DNA of 64,000 bases from Methylobacteriaceae bacterium. Its GTDB lineage: Bacteria; Pseudomonadota; Alphaproteobacteria; Rhizobiales; Beijerinckiaceae. Made by a program: the position numbers and the translations under genes. Below the pieces are notes generated by a model. The model made no database searches. It was given only the letters and a program-made list of their open reading frames with translations, and had not been told where the DNA came from. The DNA lies in contig JACKJC010000004.1 in assembly GCA_020638195.1 (NCBI GenBank), positions 310,001 through 374,000 of the forward strand, in the 5' to 3' direction. Of the stretch, positions 1 to 7,908 are shown piece after piece. The stretch's first letter is position 1, and every line of letters begins with the position of its first letter.

Positions 1-1
1 A

Positions 2-559
2 CAGACGCTCGACGCCCGCTCGCCGGCCCATTTCATTTTCCCGACGAAGCTCGTGCCGCTCTACGATCCCGCGACCGATTATGCGGCCGAGAGCTTTCCG
101 CCCGGCCAGCCGATCCTTGCCGGCGCGATCGACTTGATGCGCCGCATCCGCAAGGATTTCCGCTACGATCAGGAAGCGACGCTGATCTCGACGCCGCTGT
201 CGGAAGCCTTCGAGGCGCGCGGCGGCGTGTGTCAGGATTTCGCGCATATCATGATCGCGGGACTGCGCGGCCTCGGTCTGCCCGCGACCTATGTCAGCGG
301 CTACATCCGCACCATTCCGCCGGAAGGAAAGCCGCGTCTCGAGGGCGCCGACGCTTCCCATGCCTGGGTCAACGTCTGGTGTGGCGCGGACGTCGGCTGG
401 CTCGGCCTCGACCCGACCAACGCGCTACAGGTCAACGACGATTTCGTCGAGATCGCGATCGGCCGCGACTACGCCGATGTCGCGCCGCTCGACGGCGTCA
501 TTCTCATGTCCGGCAAGCAGACGCTGAAGGTCAGCGTCGACGTCAAGCCGGTGGGATGA
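2..559 (+). CDS. Transglutaminase-like protease family protein, C-terminal part
   Basis: The gene enters from the left edge, so the N-terminus and start codon are missing; the open frame runs from base 2 to the TGA at 557-559. The visible part holds the transglutaminase-like triad in order: Cys in GGVCQDFAH (codon near 230), His in DASHAWVNVW (near 359) and Asp in GLDPTN (near 410). Proteins of this type in proteobacteria usually carry an N-terminal beta-rich domain before the core and are thought to be cysteine peptidases or amidases rather than cross-linking enzymes; the substrate is unknown. A palindromic repeat follows immediately after the stop and may serve as its terminator. The family is clear, the specific role is not. 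Confidence 0.85.
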   Translation, partial: QTLDARSPAHFIFPTKLVPLYDPATDYAAESFPPGQPILAGAIDLMRRIRKDFRYDQEATLISTPLSEAFEARGGVCQDFAHIMIAGLRGLGLPATYVSGYIRTIPPEGKPRLEGADASHAWVNVWCGADVGWLGLDPTNALQVNDDFVEIAIGRDYADVAPLDGVILMSGKQTLKVSVDVKPVG

Positions 560-560
560 A

Positions 561-622
561 GGGACCCGCGAGCCTTCAGGCTCGCATTGACCGGGGAATG
601 CGAGCCTGAAGGCTCGCGGTCC
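561..622. repeat. Inverted repeat, family A copy 1
   Basis: Two arms around GCGAGCCTTCAGGCTCGC and its complement flank a short loop, giving a long hairpin directly after the transglutaminase-like stop codon. Nearly the same element recurs at 39517-39571, also directly after a stop codon (hemF). The arms are themselves palindromic, as in REP-type elements. A terminator role is an inference from position. Confidence 0.8.
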
Positions 623-644
623 AGCAGAGCGACACGTGACCATA

Positions 645-1475
645 ACCCTCCCAACTCGCCTTCATCGGCTGCAGCGAAGTCGGAAATTGTTCGCGCGCCA
701 GTTTCGCGACAAAGGGCGTCGCAGGCGTCGCGTGACCTATACGATCTCCTGTTCTGAGATCCTTCGCACGGCGCGGACGAAGCGCGCCGGAAGCACGCAG
801 GCAATGTCGCGCGCCGGCGCCTCGGCTGCGACGCGGCGCGCGACGCCGATGTTGTCTTCTCCTGCGTGACCGCCGACCAGGCTGAACCGGTCGCCGGTCT
901 CTGCGCGATCTATCTGCGCCAGGGCCAGTTCTTCGTCGACGTCGATTCCGCCGCGCCGGAAACCAGCGTCGCGCGGCGCCGAAGTCGCAGCCGCCGGCGC
1001 GCATTACATCGAGGCCGCCGTCATGGCGCCGGTCGCGCCGAAGGAATTGCGACGGCGATCCTCGCCGGCTGGCGGCCGGAAACGGAACGCAGCCGCCCTA
1101 CTCAATCCGATCGGCATGCGGACATCACGCCGGTGGCGAGCGAATACGGGCGTGCTCCGCGACGAAACTGTCGCGGTCCATCGCGATCAAGGGCATTGAG
1201 GCGCTGATCGTCGACGCCGCGCAGATCGGCGCGCGCCCTGGGCGTGGCGAACGACGTCTTCGCCAGTCTTGGACGCACGTTTCCTGGAACTGACTTCGCG
1301 CGCGCTCGCAGACAATATGGCCGAACGCGCGCACCAGGTATACGCCCGCGCGCCGCCGAAATGCGCGAGGCCAGCCGACATGCTCGACGATCTCAGCGTG
1401 AATTCGTCGCTCGCCCGCGCAGTCGCCGACGCGCAGGAGCGCGGCGCAGCCATTAATGCGGACAAGGCGAAATAG
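645..1475 (+). pseudogene. Frameshifted NAD(P)-dependent dehydrogenase of the DUF1932 (6PGDH-like) family
   Basis: No single frame is open, but joining frames gives a recognisable protein. A nucleotide-binding start resembling LAFIGCSEVG lies near 652, then KLFARQFRDKG in another frame, then DADVVFSCVTADQAEPVAG near 842-900. It continues as GAEVAAAGAHYIEAAVMAPV near 980-1035 and SRSIAIKGIEALIVDAAQIG near 1172-1232. A DUF1932-like tail with DNMAERAHQ, EMREA and DMLDDL follows, ending at the TAG at 1473-1475. At least four frame changes are needed. The family covers 3-hydroxyisobutyrate- and phosphogluconate-type dehydrogenases. It probably arose by decay of a once functional gene. I cannot exclude sequencing errors, but four or more in one gene amid clean neighbours makes decay likelier. 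Confidence 0.75.
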
Positions 1476-1593
1476 ACCCGCTAGCCCGCATCTTCGCGAG
1501 CGACATGCCTGCGCCGTCTTGCGCGCAGTTCCCCTTTTTGCAAAGCGGCGGCACAATCGGCGCAGACGACAACATCATCGGGGAAACGCGTCC

Positions 1594-2520
1594 ATGCAGG
1601 TCAAGATCAAGGAAATCGCCACGGGGCTCCGTTTTCCGGAAGGCCCCGTCGCCATGCCCGACGGCTCGATCATTCTGGTCGAGATCGCGCGCGGCACGAT
1701 TTCGCGCGTCACGCCCGACGGCAAGGTTCACGTGGTCGCGGAGACCGGCGGCGGCCCGAATGGCCTCGCGCTCGGACCGGACGGCAAGATGTACGTCTGC
1801 AACAACGGCGGCTTCGAATGGCGCGAGACGGCCGAGACCGGCCTGCGTCCTGTCGCGCAGGCCAAGGACTATTCGGGCGGCCGCATCGAGCGCGTCGATC
1901 TGTCGACCGGCAAGGTCGAGCGCCTCTACGACGGCGCCGAGAACGGCAAGCTGCGCGGCCCCAACGACATCGTCTTCGACAAGACGGGCGGCTTCTGGTT
2001 CACCGATCTCGGCAAGGCGCGCGCACGCGACATCGATCGCGGCGGCCTCTATTACGCCAAGGCCGACGGCTCCTTCATCACCGAGGCCATCTATCCGATG
2101 CTCACGCCGAACGGTTGTGGCCTCTCGCCGGATGAAAAGACGCTCTACGCCGCCGAGACCCAGACCGGCCGCGTCTGGAAATGGGACCTCGAGGGCCCAG
2201 GCAAGCTCGTGCCGAAGAAGACCGGCCATGCGGCGGCCGGCGGCGAACTTCTGGCGGGCGTGCCGGGCTTCCAGCTCTTCGATTCGCTCGCCGTCGACGG
2301 CGCCGGCAATGTCTGCGTCGCCACACTGATGAACGGCGGCATCACCGTCATGTCGCCCGACGGCAAGTCGGTCGAGCATGTGCCCATGCCCGACTACATG
2401 ACGACCAACATCTGCTTCGGCGGCCGTGACCTGCGCACGGCCTATGTCACGTTGTCGTCGAGCGGCAGGCTGATCTCGTTCGAATGGCCGCGGCCTGGGC
2501 TGAAGCTGAATTTCAGCTGA
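1594..2520 (+). CDS. SMP-30/gluconolactonase/LRE family protein
   Basis: A 308-residue six-bladed beta-propeller protein of the SMP-30/gluconolactonase family. The N-terminus GLRFPEGPVAMPDGSIILVE carries the metal-binding Glu of FPEGP. Later blades show GPNGLALGPDG, LRGPNDIVFDKTGGFWFTD (Asn-Asp pair) and TPNGCGLSPDEKTLYAAE, the positions that usually bind Ca2+ or Zn2+. Such enzymes hydrolyse sugar lactones or related esters in the cytosol; the substrate is unknown. I chose the ATG at 1594, after GGGGAAACG, because family homology begins a few residues later; the open frame extends to 1456 but reads through the neighbouring pseudogene tail. It stands alone, convergent with the TAXI gene downstream. 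Confidence 0.85.
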   Translation: MQVKIKEIATGLRFPEGPVAMPDGSIILVEIARGTISRVTPDGKVHVVAETGGGPNGLALGPDGKMYVCNNGGFEWRETAETGLRPVAQAKDYSGGRIERVDLSTGKVERLYDGAENGKLRGPNDIVFDKTGGFWFTDLGKARARDIDRGGLYYAKADGSFITEAIYPMLTPNGCGLSPDEKTLYAAETQTGRVWKWDLEGPGKLVPKKTGHAAAGGELLAGVPGFQLFDSLAVDGAGNVCVATLMNGGITVMSPDGKSVEHVPMPDYMTTNICFGGRDLRTAYVTLSSSGRLISFEWPRPGLKLNFS

Positions 2521-2586
2521 CCGCGCACCAACGCGCGAAGCGCGCGCCACAGAGACAATGCCTCCGCCGGGCCAGATGCGATCTGG

Positions 2587-3993
2587 TCAGGCGGCGGCCT
2601 TTTGCGGGGGTTCTTCGAGTTCGCTCACAATCTCGGTTTCGCCCTCCCCCTCCGCCATCGCCGCGCCGATTTTCTCGATCAGCTTCGCCTGCGCCTGCAA
2701 GAGTTCGCTGAGCGTCGAACTGCCGCCGATCGGCGCGCGGATCAACGCTGTCTCTTCTTGCAGACGCAGCGCCGCGGCGAGGTGATGGCGCAGGTCCGCA
2801 ACTGACTTCGTGCGGCCGAACCGCGCCTCGAGAGCGCGCAGGTCGCGTAGATGATTGGCGAGCACCGCGTCGAAAGCGACCCGCTTGTAGCTCGGCATCG
2901 CCTGCAACGCCGGATAGAGCAGCGCGAAAATGGCGAGCAGCGGCGCCCAGAAGCGATCGAACAGGCTTGCGAGCCAATAGGGCGCCTGGCCCCACAGAAC
3001 TGGCGCGCCATGCTCATAATAGCGTTCGGCGACCGGGCTGCGCTTGAACTTGTCGTCGACGAAAGCCGGAAAGCCCTTGTCGCGCGGAAACACGTCGCGA
3101 TGATGCTGGGCAATGTGCTTGCTGGCGGCGAGCAGCAGCATCTGTGTCGCGGGATGCAGCTTCGCTCTGGCGATCAGCGTCATCGTCGCGGCCACCATGT
3201 GCACGTCATCGGGTGGCCAGGCCGGGCTGAAACGAACCGCTCCCGCAGGTAGCGTCACTGGTTCGACGAACCGCAGATGCTCGCCGAGCGCGGGCGTCAT
3301 GGTGAAATCATAGACGCCGATCTCGGGGTTCTGCAGCAGGCGCTGCGTATTGCCGGAATCGAAGCTCGCAAGCAGGAAAGCCGCATCGATGGCGCCGCTC
3401 TTCAGGCCGGCGAGCGTATCCGCATTGTTCCATTCCAGGAGCTGGATCTTGGAGCGCGCCTCCTTCGAGAGCATCTCGAGCGCCCTGCCCGACGCCAGAC
3501 GCGAACCGCTGCCGGGAATTCCGACCGAAACGCGCTTGCCGGCGAGAAAGTCGGTCAGATGTCCCGGGTTGGGCTTGGGACCTCTGTAGAAAAGCCAGAG
3601 AGGCTGATAGCGGACGCTGCCGAGATAGACCGTGTTCGCCGCCGGAGGCAGGCCGCTCAGACCGAAGCCGACATCCGCGCGCCCCTCGCTGACAAGCCGT
3701 TGATCGTCCGGCGCTCCATCCGAGTCGACGAATACCACCCGTACGCCGTAGTGCGAGAGATATTCCCGGTACTTCAGAGCGATCATCTCCAGGCCGGAAT
3801 TCGGCTGTCCCTTGGCCACCCGGATCGTCGACGGCGGCAGCGGATCGAGATAGATGACGAAGCCGATGGCGAAAATCGCGATAGCAATGGCCAGACGCCA
3901 TTCGTGCGCCACGAGATAGGCGAGCGCTGTCGCCTCGTCCCGGACCTTGCCCCAGACATATTGCGCGAGCGCTGGACGTTCCTTGTAGAGCAT
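2587..3993 (-). CDS. Membrane-anchored TAXI-domain solute-binding protein
   Basis: A 468-residue protein with an N-terminal membrane helix (about residues 33-50), a TAXI-type substrate-binding domain (about 55-330; RVAKGQPNSG, EGRADVGFGLSGLP, YRGPKPNPGHLTDFLAGKRV), a second helix (about 360-380) and a cytoplasmic C-terminal tail of about 85 residues predicted to be coiled coil. Classical TAXI proteins are free periplasmic receptors for TRAP transporters; this one is held by two helices and no TRAP permease genes are adjacent. It is the last gene of a minus-strand operon, 21 bp after the DAACS-like carrier. It may present solute to that carrier or sense it and signal to the inside; both are inferences. 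Confidence 0.8.
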   Translation of the reverse strand: MLYKERPALAQYVWGKVRDEATALAYLVAHEWRLAIAIAIFAIGFVIYLDPLPPSTIRVAKGQPNSGLEMIALKYREYLSHYGVRVVFVDSDGAPDDQRLVSEGRADVGFGLSGLPPAANTVYLGSVRYQPLWLFYRGPKPNPGHLTDFLAGKRVSVGIPGSGSRLASGRALEMLSKEARSKIQLLEWNNADTLAGLKSGAIDAAFLLASFDSGNTQRLLQNPEIGVYDFTMTPALGEHLRFVEPVTLPAGAVRFSPAWPPDDVHMVAATMTLIARAKLHPATQMLLLAASKHIAQHHRDVFPRDKGFPAFVDDKFKRSPVAERYYEHGAPVLWGQAPYWLASLFDRFWAPLLAIFALLYPALQAMPSYKRVAFDAVLANHLRDLRALEARFGRTKSVADLRHHLAAALRLQEETALIRAPIGGSSTLSELLQAQAKLIEKIGAAMAEGEGETEIVSELEEPPQKAAA

Positions 3994-4014
3994 GACCTAC
4001 GAGCCCCTCCGAAA

Positions 4015-5358
4015 TCAGACTGCGGCCGCCGTTTGCGCCGACGGCGCGAGCGCGGGCTTCTTCGCCGGCCGCTCGCAGATCACAGACACCGCAGCCGCGC
4101 CGCCGACGACCGTGAGCGCGGTGCGCGCCATGGCGCAGATCGGATCGATCGCTGCGAACAGGAAATAGGCGGCTTCGAATGGCAGGCCGAGAATGCCCGT
4201 CGTCGTGCCGACCAGCGTCAAGGTGACGACGCCGGCCATGCCCATTGACGCGTAGCCGGCGAGCTGGCTGACGATCAGCACGGCGGCCAGTTCAGCGACG
4301 CTCACATCGCGCCCGTAGAACTGGGCGACGAATAGCGTCGCGCAGACGAAATACGCCATAGCGCCCGTGCGCAGCAGCGACACGACGAGCGGCGCCAGAA
4401 GTTCGACGCGGACCTTGTCGAACCCGAGTTTCTCGATCAATCCATCCATGATCGCAGGCATGCAGCTCGTCGCATTGTTGGTCGCGACGCCGAGCGCGAA
4501 AGTCTCCTGCATCGATCGGATCGCGTGGCCGAACCCGCATCCGGCCCGCGCCTGAATGATGATGAGGGACAGCGCCAGAAGCGCCACGGTCGTGATCAGG
4601 ACGACGCCGACGAACAGCGCCATCGTGCGTATCGGCCCCATGCCGACGGCCGCGACCTGCGAGGCCGAAATCGAAAAGAGGATGAACGGCAGCGGAAGAT
4701 TGATCCAGCGCGTCAGGATCTGGCACGACTTGTAGATCGTCTCCAGCGTCTGCGACAGGCTGCTGGCGAGACCGCCGCGAATCTGTCCGACCGCCGCGCC
4801 GAACAGCAGCGCGAAGATCAGGGCCTTGATCGTTTCGCCGGACGAGAGCGCGGCGAATATGTTCGAGGGCACCAGCGTGTTCAGAAGATCGTAGATGTGC
4901 GGCGCCTTGGCGTCTGGCGCGACCGAATGCAGCGACATGCGCGTGTTCGAGAGATCGAGGTCGCCGCCGACGATCTGGCCGAGCGCGGATCGCGTCTCCT
5001 CGGAAAGTCCCGCGCCCGGATGAAACGTGATCGTGACGACAGCCGCGACGCCGACGGCGATCGTCGAGGCGCACAGGAAAACCCAGAGCACGCGCGGAAT
5101 GATCGCCATCGCATGACCGTCGCGGAACATCTGCTGCAGGCTGAAGACGATCGTCGCCATCATGAACGGCAGGACGATCATCTTGAGCAGATCGACGTAG
5201 ATCTTGCCGATGAAGTCGAAGTGCCGGCTGACGTCGGGCGCGAACTGCGCGAAGGCCGCGCCGGCGGCCACGCAGGTCAGGACCATCCACGGGCTCAGCG
5301 CGATCGCATAGTATCGGTCGATAGCGCTTCGTTCGGGCTTTTGAACCGTCGATGTCAC
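4015..5358 (-). CDS. Divergent DAACS-fold (glutamate/dicarboxylate symporter-like) carrier
   Basis: A 447-residue inner-membrane protein with the overall pattern of the dicarboxylate/amino acid:cation symporter family. Compared by eye with the archaeal aspartate transporter GltPh, the key motifs have changed. The serine-rich HP1 loop reads GVATNNATSCMP (290-301). The TM7 NMDGT motif reads LRTGA (329-333). TM8 reads IDPICAMARTALTVVGG (404-420), keeping Asp405 and Arg412 but with Ala, Thr and Gly where GltPh has Asp394, Asn401 and Asp405. Na+ coupling and amino-group recognition are therefore doubtful. The GTG at 5358, after GGGGA, begins 1 bp past the stop of the binding-protein gene; a TTG at 5385 is possible but less likely. 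Substrate unknown. Confidence 0.85.
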   Translation of the reverse strand: MTSTVQKPERSAIDRYYAIALSPWMVLTCVAAGAAFAQFAPDVSRHFDFIGKIYVDLLKMIVLPFMMATIVFSLQQMFRDGHAMAIIPRVLWVFLCASTIAVGVAAVVTITFHPGAGLSEETRSALGQIVGGDLDLSNTRMSLHSVAPDAKAPHIYDLLNTLVPSNIFAALSSGETIKALIFALLFGAAVGQIRGGLASSLSQTLETIYKSCQILTRWINLPLPFILFSISASQVAAVGMGPIRTMALFVGVVLITTVALLALSLIIIQARAGCGFGHAIRSMQETFALGVATNNATSCMPAIMDGLIEKLGFDKVRVELLAPLVVSLLRTGAMAYFVCATLFVAQFYGRDVSVAELAAVLIVSQLAGYASMGMAGVVTLTLVGTTTGILGLPFEAAYFLFAAIDPICAMARTALTVVGGAAAVSVICERPAKKPALAPSAQTAAAV

Positions 5359-5359
5359 G

Positions 5360-6271
5360 TCAATTCCCCGCTTTCGCCGCTGCAAGGAGCTTGGCTATGG
5401 ATATGTCCGTTCGCCGCTGCGCCAGAAATTCGTTGATATAGGCGAGCAGCGCCGTGTCGCGGATGCCCACGGCCACGGCCAGATCGGAATAGGCGTCGTC
5501 GAAAGCGACGGTGCGCAGCGTGAGCGTCAGAGACGGGTCTTTCGCGAGCACCAGCCGCGTCTCGTACTCGTCACGATAGCCGGCGACGATCTCGCCGCGC
5601 TTGACGGCCTCGACTACGTCTTTCCAGCTCTTGAACTCGACGATCCGCGCCTTTGGAAAATTGCGACGGGCGAACTCGACCCAGGCCGAGGCGCGCATCA
5701 CGCCGAGACTGCCGTCGAAGCCACGAATGACCTTTTCGATCGGTCGCTCGTGGGCCAGTTTGGCGAACGCGACGCGATTGATCAGCAGCGCGTGGTTGAG
5801 CTTGAAATATGGGTTCGAGAAGGAGACCTTCTGGAAGCGGGCCAGCGTGCGCGCCAATCGGCTGACGCCGACATCGGCGCCGCCGGCCGCGACGAGATCG
5901 GCGACCCCGTCGAACGTCTTCGGCGACCGATCGAAGCGGATGCCGACTTTCAGTTCTTTCGCGAGATCGCGCATCAGATCGACGTCGCTGCCCATCGGCA
6001 CGCCGTCGCGCTCGTAGAAGAACGGATAGGCGTTGACGCGGTTCATGGCGACCACGAGTTCGCCGCGTGAAAGGATACGGCCGATATCCGGCGCAACGAC
6101 GCGTCCGTCGGCGAGCGTCGTAAGACCGGGCGCGGGCGCTGTCTGGCTGAAGCCAGCCTGCGGAAGGAGCGGCGCGGCGAAGGCCATCGTCGCGGCCACG
6201 GCCGTCAGCGCGAACCGGCGAAGCCGAGCAAGCGCGGAAGATATGGCGCTGGAAGCGGGCGTCATCGTCAT
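5360..6271 (-). CDS. Periplasmic family-3 solute-binding protein
   Basis: A 303-residue protein with a signal peptide (about residues 1-40, a basic stretch with LARLRR followed by a hydrophobic core ending near PLLPQAGFS) and a type II periplasmic-binding fold of the amino-acid (SBP_bac_3) type. LSRGELVVAMNRVNAYPFFY and GSDVDLMRDLAKEL mark lobe 1; GGADVGVSRLARTL and RIVEFKSWKDVVEAVKRGEI lie around the hinge and lobe 2. Proteins of this type normally feed ABC importers, but no ABC genes are near. The gene overlaps the upstream formyltransferase-like gene by ATGA and ends 1 bp before the carrier GTG, so the three are almost certainly co-translated. The start is the first of two close ATGs. Confidence 0.87.
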   Translation of the reverse strand: MTMTPASSAISSALARLRRFALTAVAATMAFAAPLLPQAGFSQTAPAPGLTTLADGRVVAPDIGRILSRGELVVAMNRVNAYPFFYERDGVPMGSDVDLMRDLAKELKVGIRFDRSPKTFDGVADLVAAGGADVGVSRLARTLARFQKVSFSNPYFKLNHALLINRVAFAKLAHERPIEKVIRGFDGSLGVMRASAWVEFARRNFPKARIVEFKSWKDVVEAVKRGEIVAGYRDEYETRLVLAKDPSLTLTLRTVAFDDAYSDLAVAVGIRDTALLAYINEFLAQRRTDISIAKLLAAAKAGN

Positions 6272-6930
6272 GCCGCGGCGCTGGCCAGTGCGGCGAGTTC
6301 GCGAAGCGCGGCGCGTTGCCCGATCGCGGCGAGTTCGCCGATTGCGTATTGCGCGACGGCCGGCGACGTCAGCTTGTGCATATCGACGACTGTCGCGGCG
6401 GGCGGGATCGCAATGCGTGGCGACATTCCGATGAGTTCGCCCGTATCGAATCCGGCGTCGACCCGGTGCAGCGCGACCTGCGTATGGTCCTGCCCATCGG
6501 CGATCAGTTCCGCGAAGGGGTTGGGGCCGGCGTATTTGGATGGCCACTCGCCCTGGATGCAGGGATGCAGGTTGTAGAAGCCCAATCGCGGATAATCGAA
6601 CAGGCGCCCGTCGATCCGTTGCCCGAAGGTGCACGCCACGCACATGTCCGGACGCCAGGAACTGGAAAACAGCTCGTAGAACGAATCGTCCTTGACGCGC
6701 CCCTTGTAAACGGCGAGGCCGTTGCGATGAGCATAGCGCTCGACCATCGTCTCTTCTTCGGACTTGTGGTCGTACTGCCAGACGCGACGATCGGCGTTGA
6801 CGAATTTCTGAGTGAGGTCATCGGTCGCGACGCCGACGATCTCGAACTGGTCGCTGTAGGGACCGTGGATCAGCTCGTCGAGCACATAGAACCCACGATA
6901 GAAACTTCCAAAAATCGCAATACGGATCAT
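6268..6930 (-). CDS. Formyltransferase-like protein (Formyl_trans_N fold)
   Basis: A 220-residue protein consisting of the formyltransferase N-terminal domain alone. It opens with MIRIAIFGSF, and the three catalytic positions of GART/Fmt enzymes appear intact: Asn120 and His122 in YNLHPCIQGEWPSKYAGPNP, and Asp158 or Asp162 in HRVDAGFDTGELI. The C-terminal domain of methionyl-tRNA formyltransferase is missing, so it is not the housekeeping Fmt; sugar or amino-acid N-formyltransferases and deformylases share this fold. It is the first gene of the transport operon and overlaps the binding-protein gene by four bases. The ATG at 6930 follows GAGGGGAG. It probably acts on the imported solute or a product of it. 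Confidence 0.75.
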   Translation of the reverse strand: MIRIAIFGSFYRGFYVLDELIHGPYSDQFEIVGVATDDLTQKFVNADRRVWQYDHKSEEETMVERYAHRNGLAVYKGRVKDDSFYELFSSSWRPDMCVACTFGQRIDGRLFDYPRLGFYNLHPCIQGEWPSKYAGPNPFAELIADGQDHTQVALHRVDAGFDTGELIGMSPRIAIPPAATVVDMHKLTSPAVAQYAIGELAAIGQRAALRELAALASAAA

Positions 6931-7195
6931 TGGCGCTTCGCTCCCCTCTCGACCGTCGCAACCAGCGTGCGGAGCGACAGATTGTCGCCCGTGCGAGACC
7001 AGAAAGTCGCCCAAACTCTAACCGTCGCGTTAAAAGCCTTTCGTTACGGAATTTCAGAGATTATTCGTGGTGGACAAATCTTGAATGGCGCAACTTGGCC
7101 GCCGGATTCGCGCCAACCAACGCTTAACCATGCGCGAGACTTTCGACCGCGCCCGAGCGCCGGGAATCGAGGCGTCTTGTTCGAGCAGCCGGTCT

Positions 7196-7801
7196 CTACT
7201 TCTCGCCCACCCGCTTCACGTCCGTGAAACCCGCAGCGTCCATCGCCAGATGCACGCGGTTCTGGAAGGTCGCATCGTCGCCCTTGGCGATGAGCGCCGC
7301 ATTGCGCGCGACCGCATCGCACAGTGTCTCCACCCAGCCCTCTTCGGACTTGCCGAAATCGTTCAGCACGTAGGAATGAACGAGATTCTTGTCGCCGGGA
7401 TGCCCGATGCCGAGCCGGATGCGGCGATAGTCCTTGCCGAGATGCGCATCGATCGAGCGCAGGCCGTTGTGGCCGGCAGCGCCTCCGCCGATCTTCACGC
7501 GACACTTGCCGGGCGCGAGATCGAGCTCGTCATGAAACACGGCGATGCCATCGAGACCGATCTTGTAGAAGCGCGCGGCCTCGCCGACCGCACGGCCGGA
7601 TTCGTTCATGTAGGTTTCCGGCTCGAGCAGGATGACCTTCTCGCCGCCGATCTGGCCCTCGCTCACACGTCCCTGAAAGCGTGCGCGAAACGGCGCGAAA
7701 TTATGCGCGCGCGCGATTTGCTCGATCGCCATGAAGCCGATGTTGTGACGATTGCGGGCGTACTGGCGACCGGGATTGCCGAGCCCGACGAAGAGCAGCA
7801 T
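7196..7801 (-). CDS. pth: Peptidyl-tRNA hydrolase
   Basis: A 201-residue Pth that releases tRNA from peptidyl-tRNAs dropped during translation. Family signatures are clear: GLGNPGRQYARNRHNIGF with the catalytic His19, KPETYMNxSG-like EPETYMNESG, FHDELDL with the active-site Asp, and GGGAAGHNGLRSI. Length is normal. It lies downstream of rplY/ctc on the same strand, an arrangement seen widely in alphaproteobacteria, although a hairpin between them may partly terminate transcription. The 265 bp between it and the formyltransferase-like gene hold no other gene that I can see. Confidence 0.97.
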   Translation of the reverse strand: MLLFVGLGNPGRQYARNRHNIGFMAIEQIARAHNFAPFRARFQGRVSEGQIGGEKVILLEPETYMNESGRAVGEAARFYKIGLDGIAVFHDELDLAPGKCRVKIGGGAAGHNGLRSIDAHLGKDYRRIRLGIGHPGDKNLVHSYVLNDFGKSEEGWVETLCDAVARNAALIAKGDDATFQNRVHLAMDAAGFTDVKRVGEK

Positions 7802-7840
7802 GGATAGCCCCAGAGCGCAGGCGCTTCGGCCGCGCGATCA

Positions 7841-7883
7841 AAATGAAAAGCCCGGCGAAACCGCTGTCGCGATCGCGCCGGGC
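7841..7883 (-). terminator. Hairpin with T-rich tail after rplY
   Basis: Read on the minus strand, GCCCGGCG and CGCCGGGC pair around an 18-base loop, followed by TTTTCATTTT. It lies 25 bp past the rplY stop and before pth, so it could end rplY transcripts or attenuate read-through into pth. Confidence 0.55.
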
Positions 7884-7908
7884 CTGAAACGAGGCAAGCC
7901 GATACGGC

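Noticed and set aside
560..1590. Separate small genes in the gap after the transglutaminase-like gene
   Set aside because: The short open frames in this gap are fragments of one frameshifted DUF1932-type gene, not independent genes.
6272..6643. An N-terminal extension of about 124 residues on the binding-protein gene
   Set aside because: It is Arg-rich, overlaps the formyltransferase-like gene and precedes the ATG that starts a clear signal peptide.
6931..7195. Promoter for the transport operon in the 265-bp gap
   Set aside because: TTGTCC followed by AAATTC about 17 bp later on the minus strand is the best match, but it is too weak to report as a feature.
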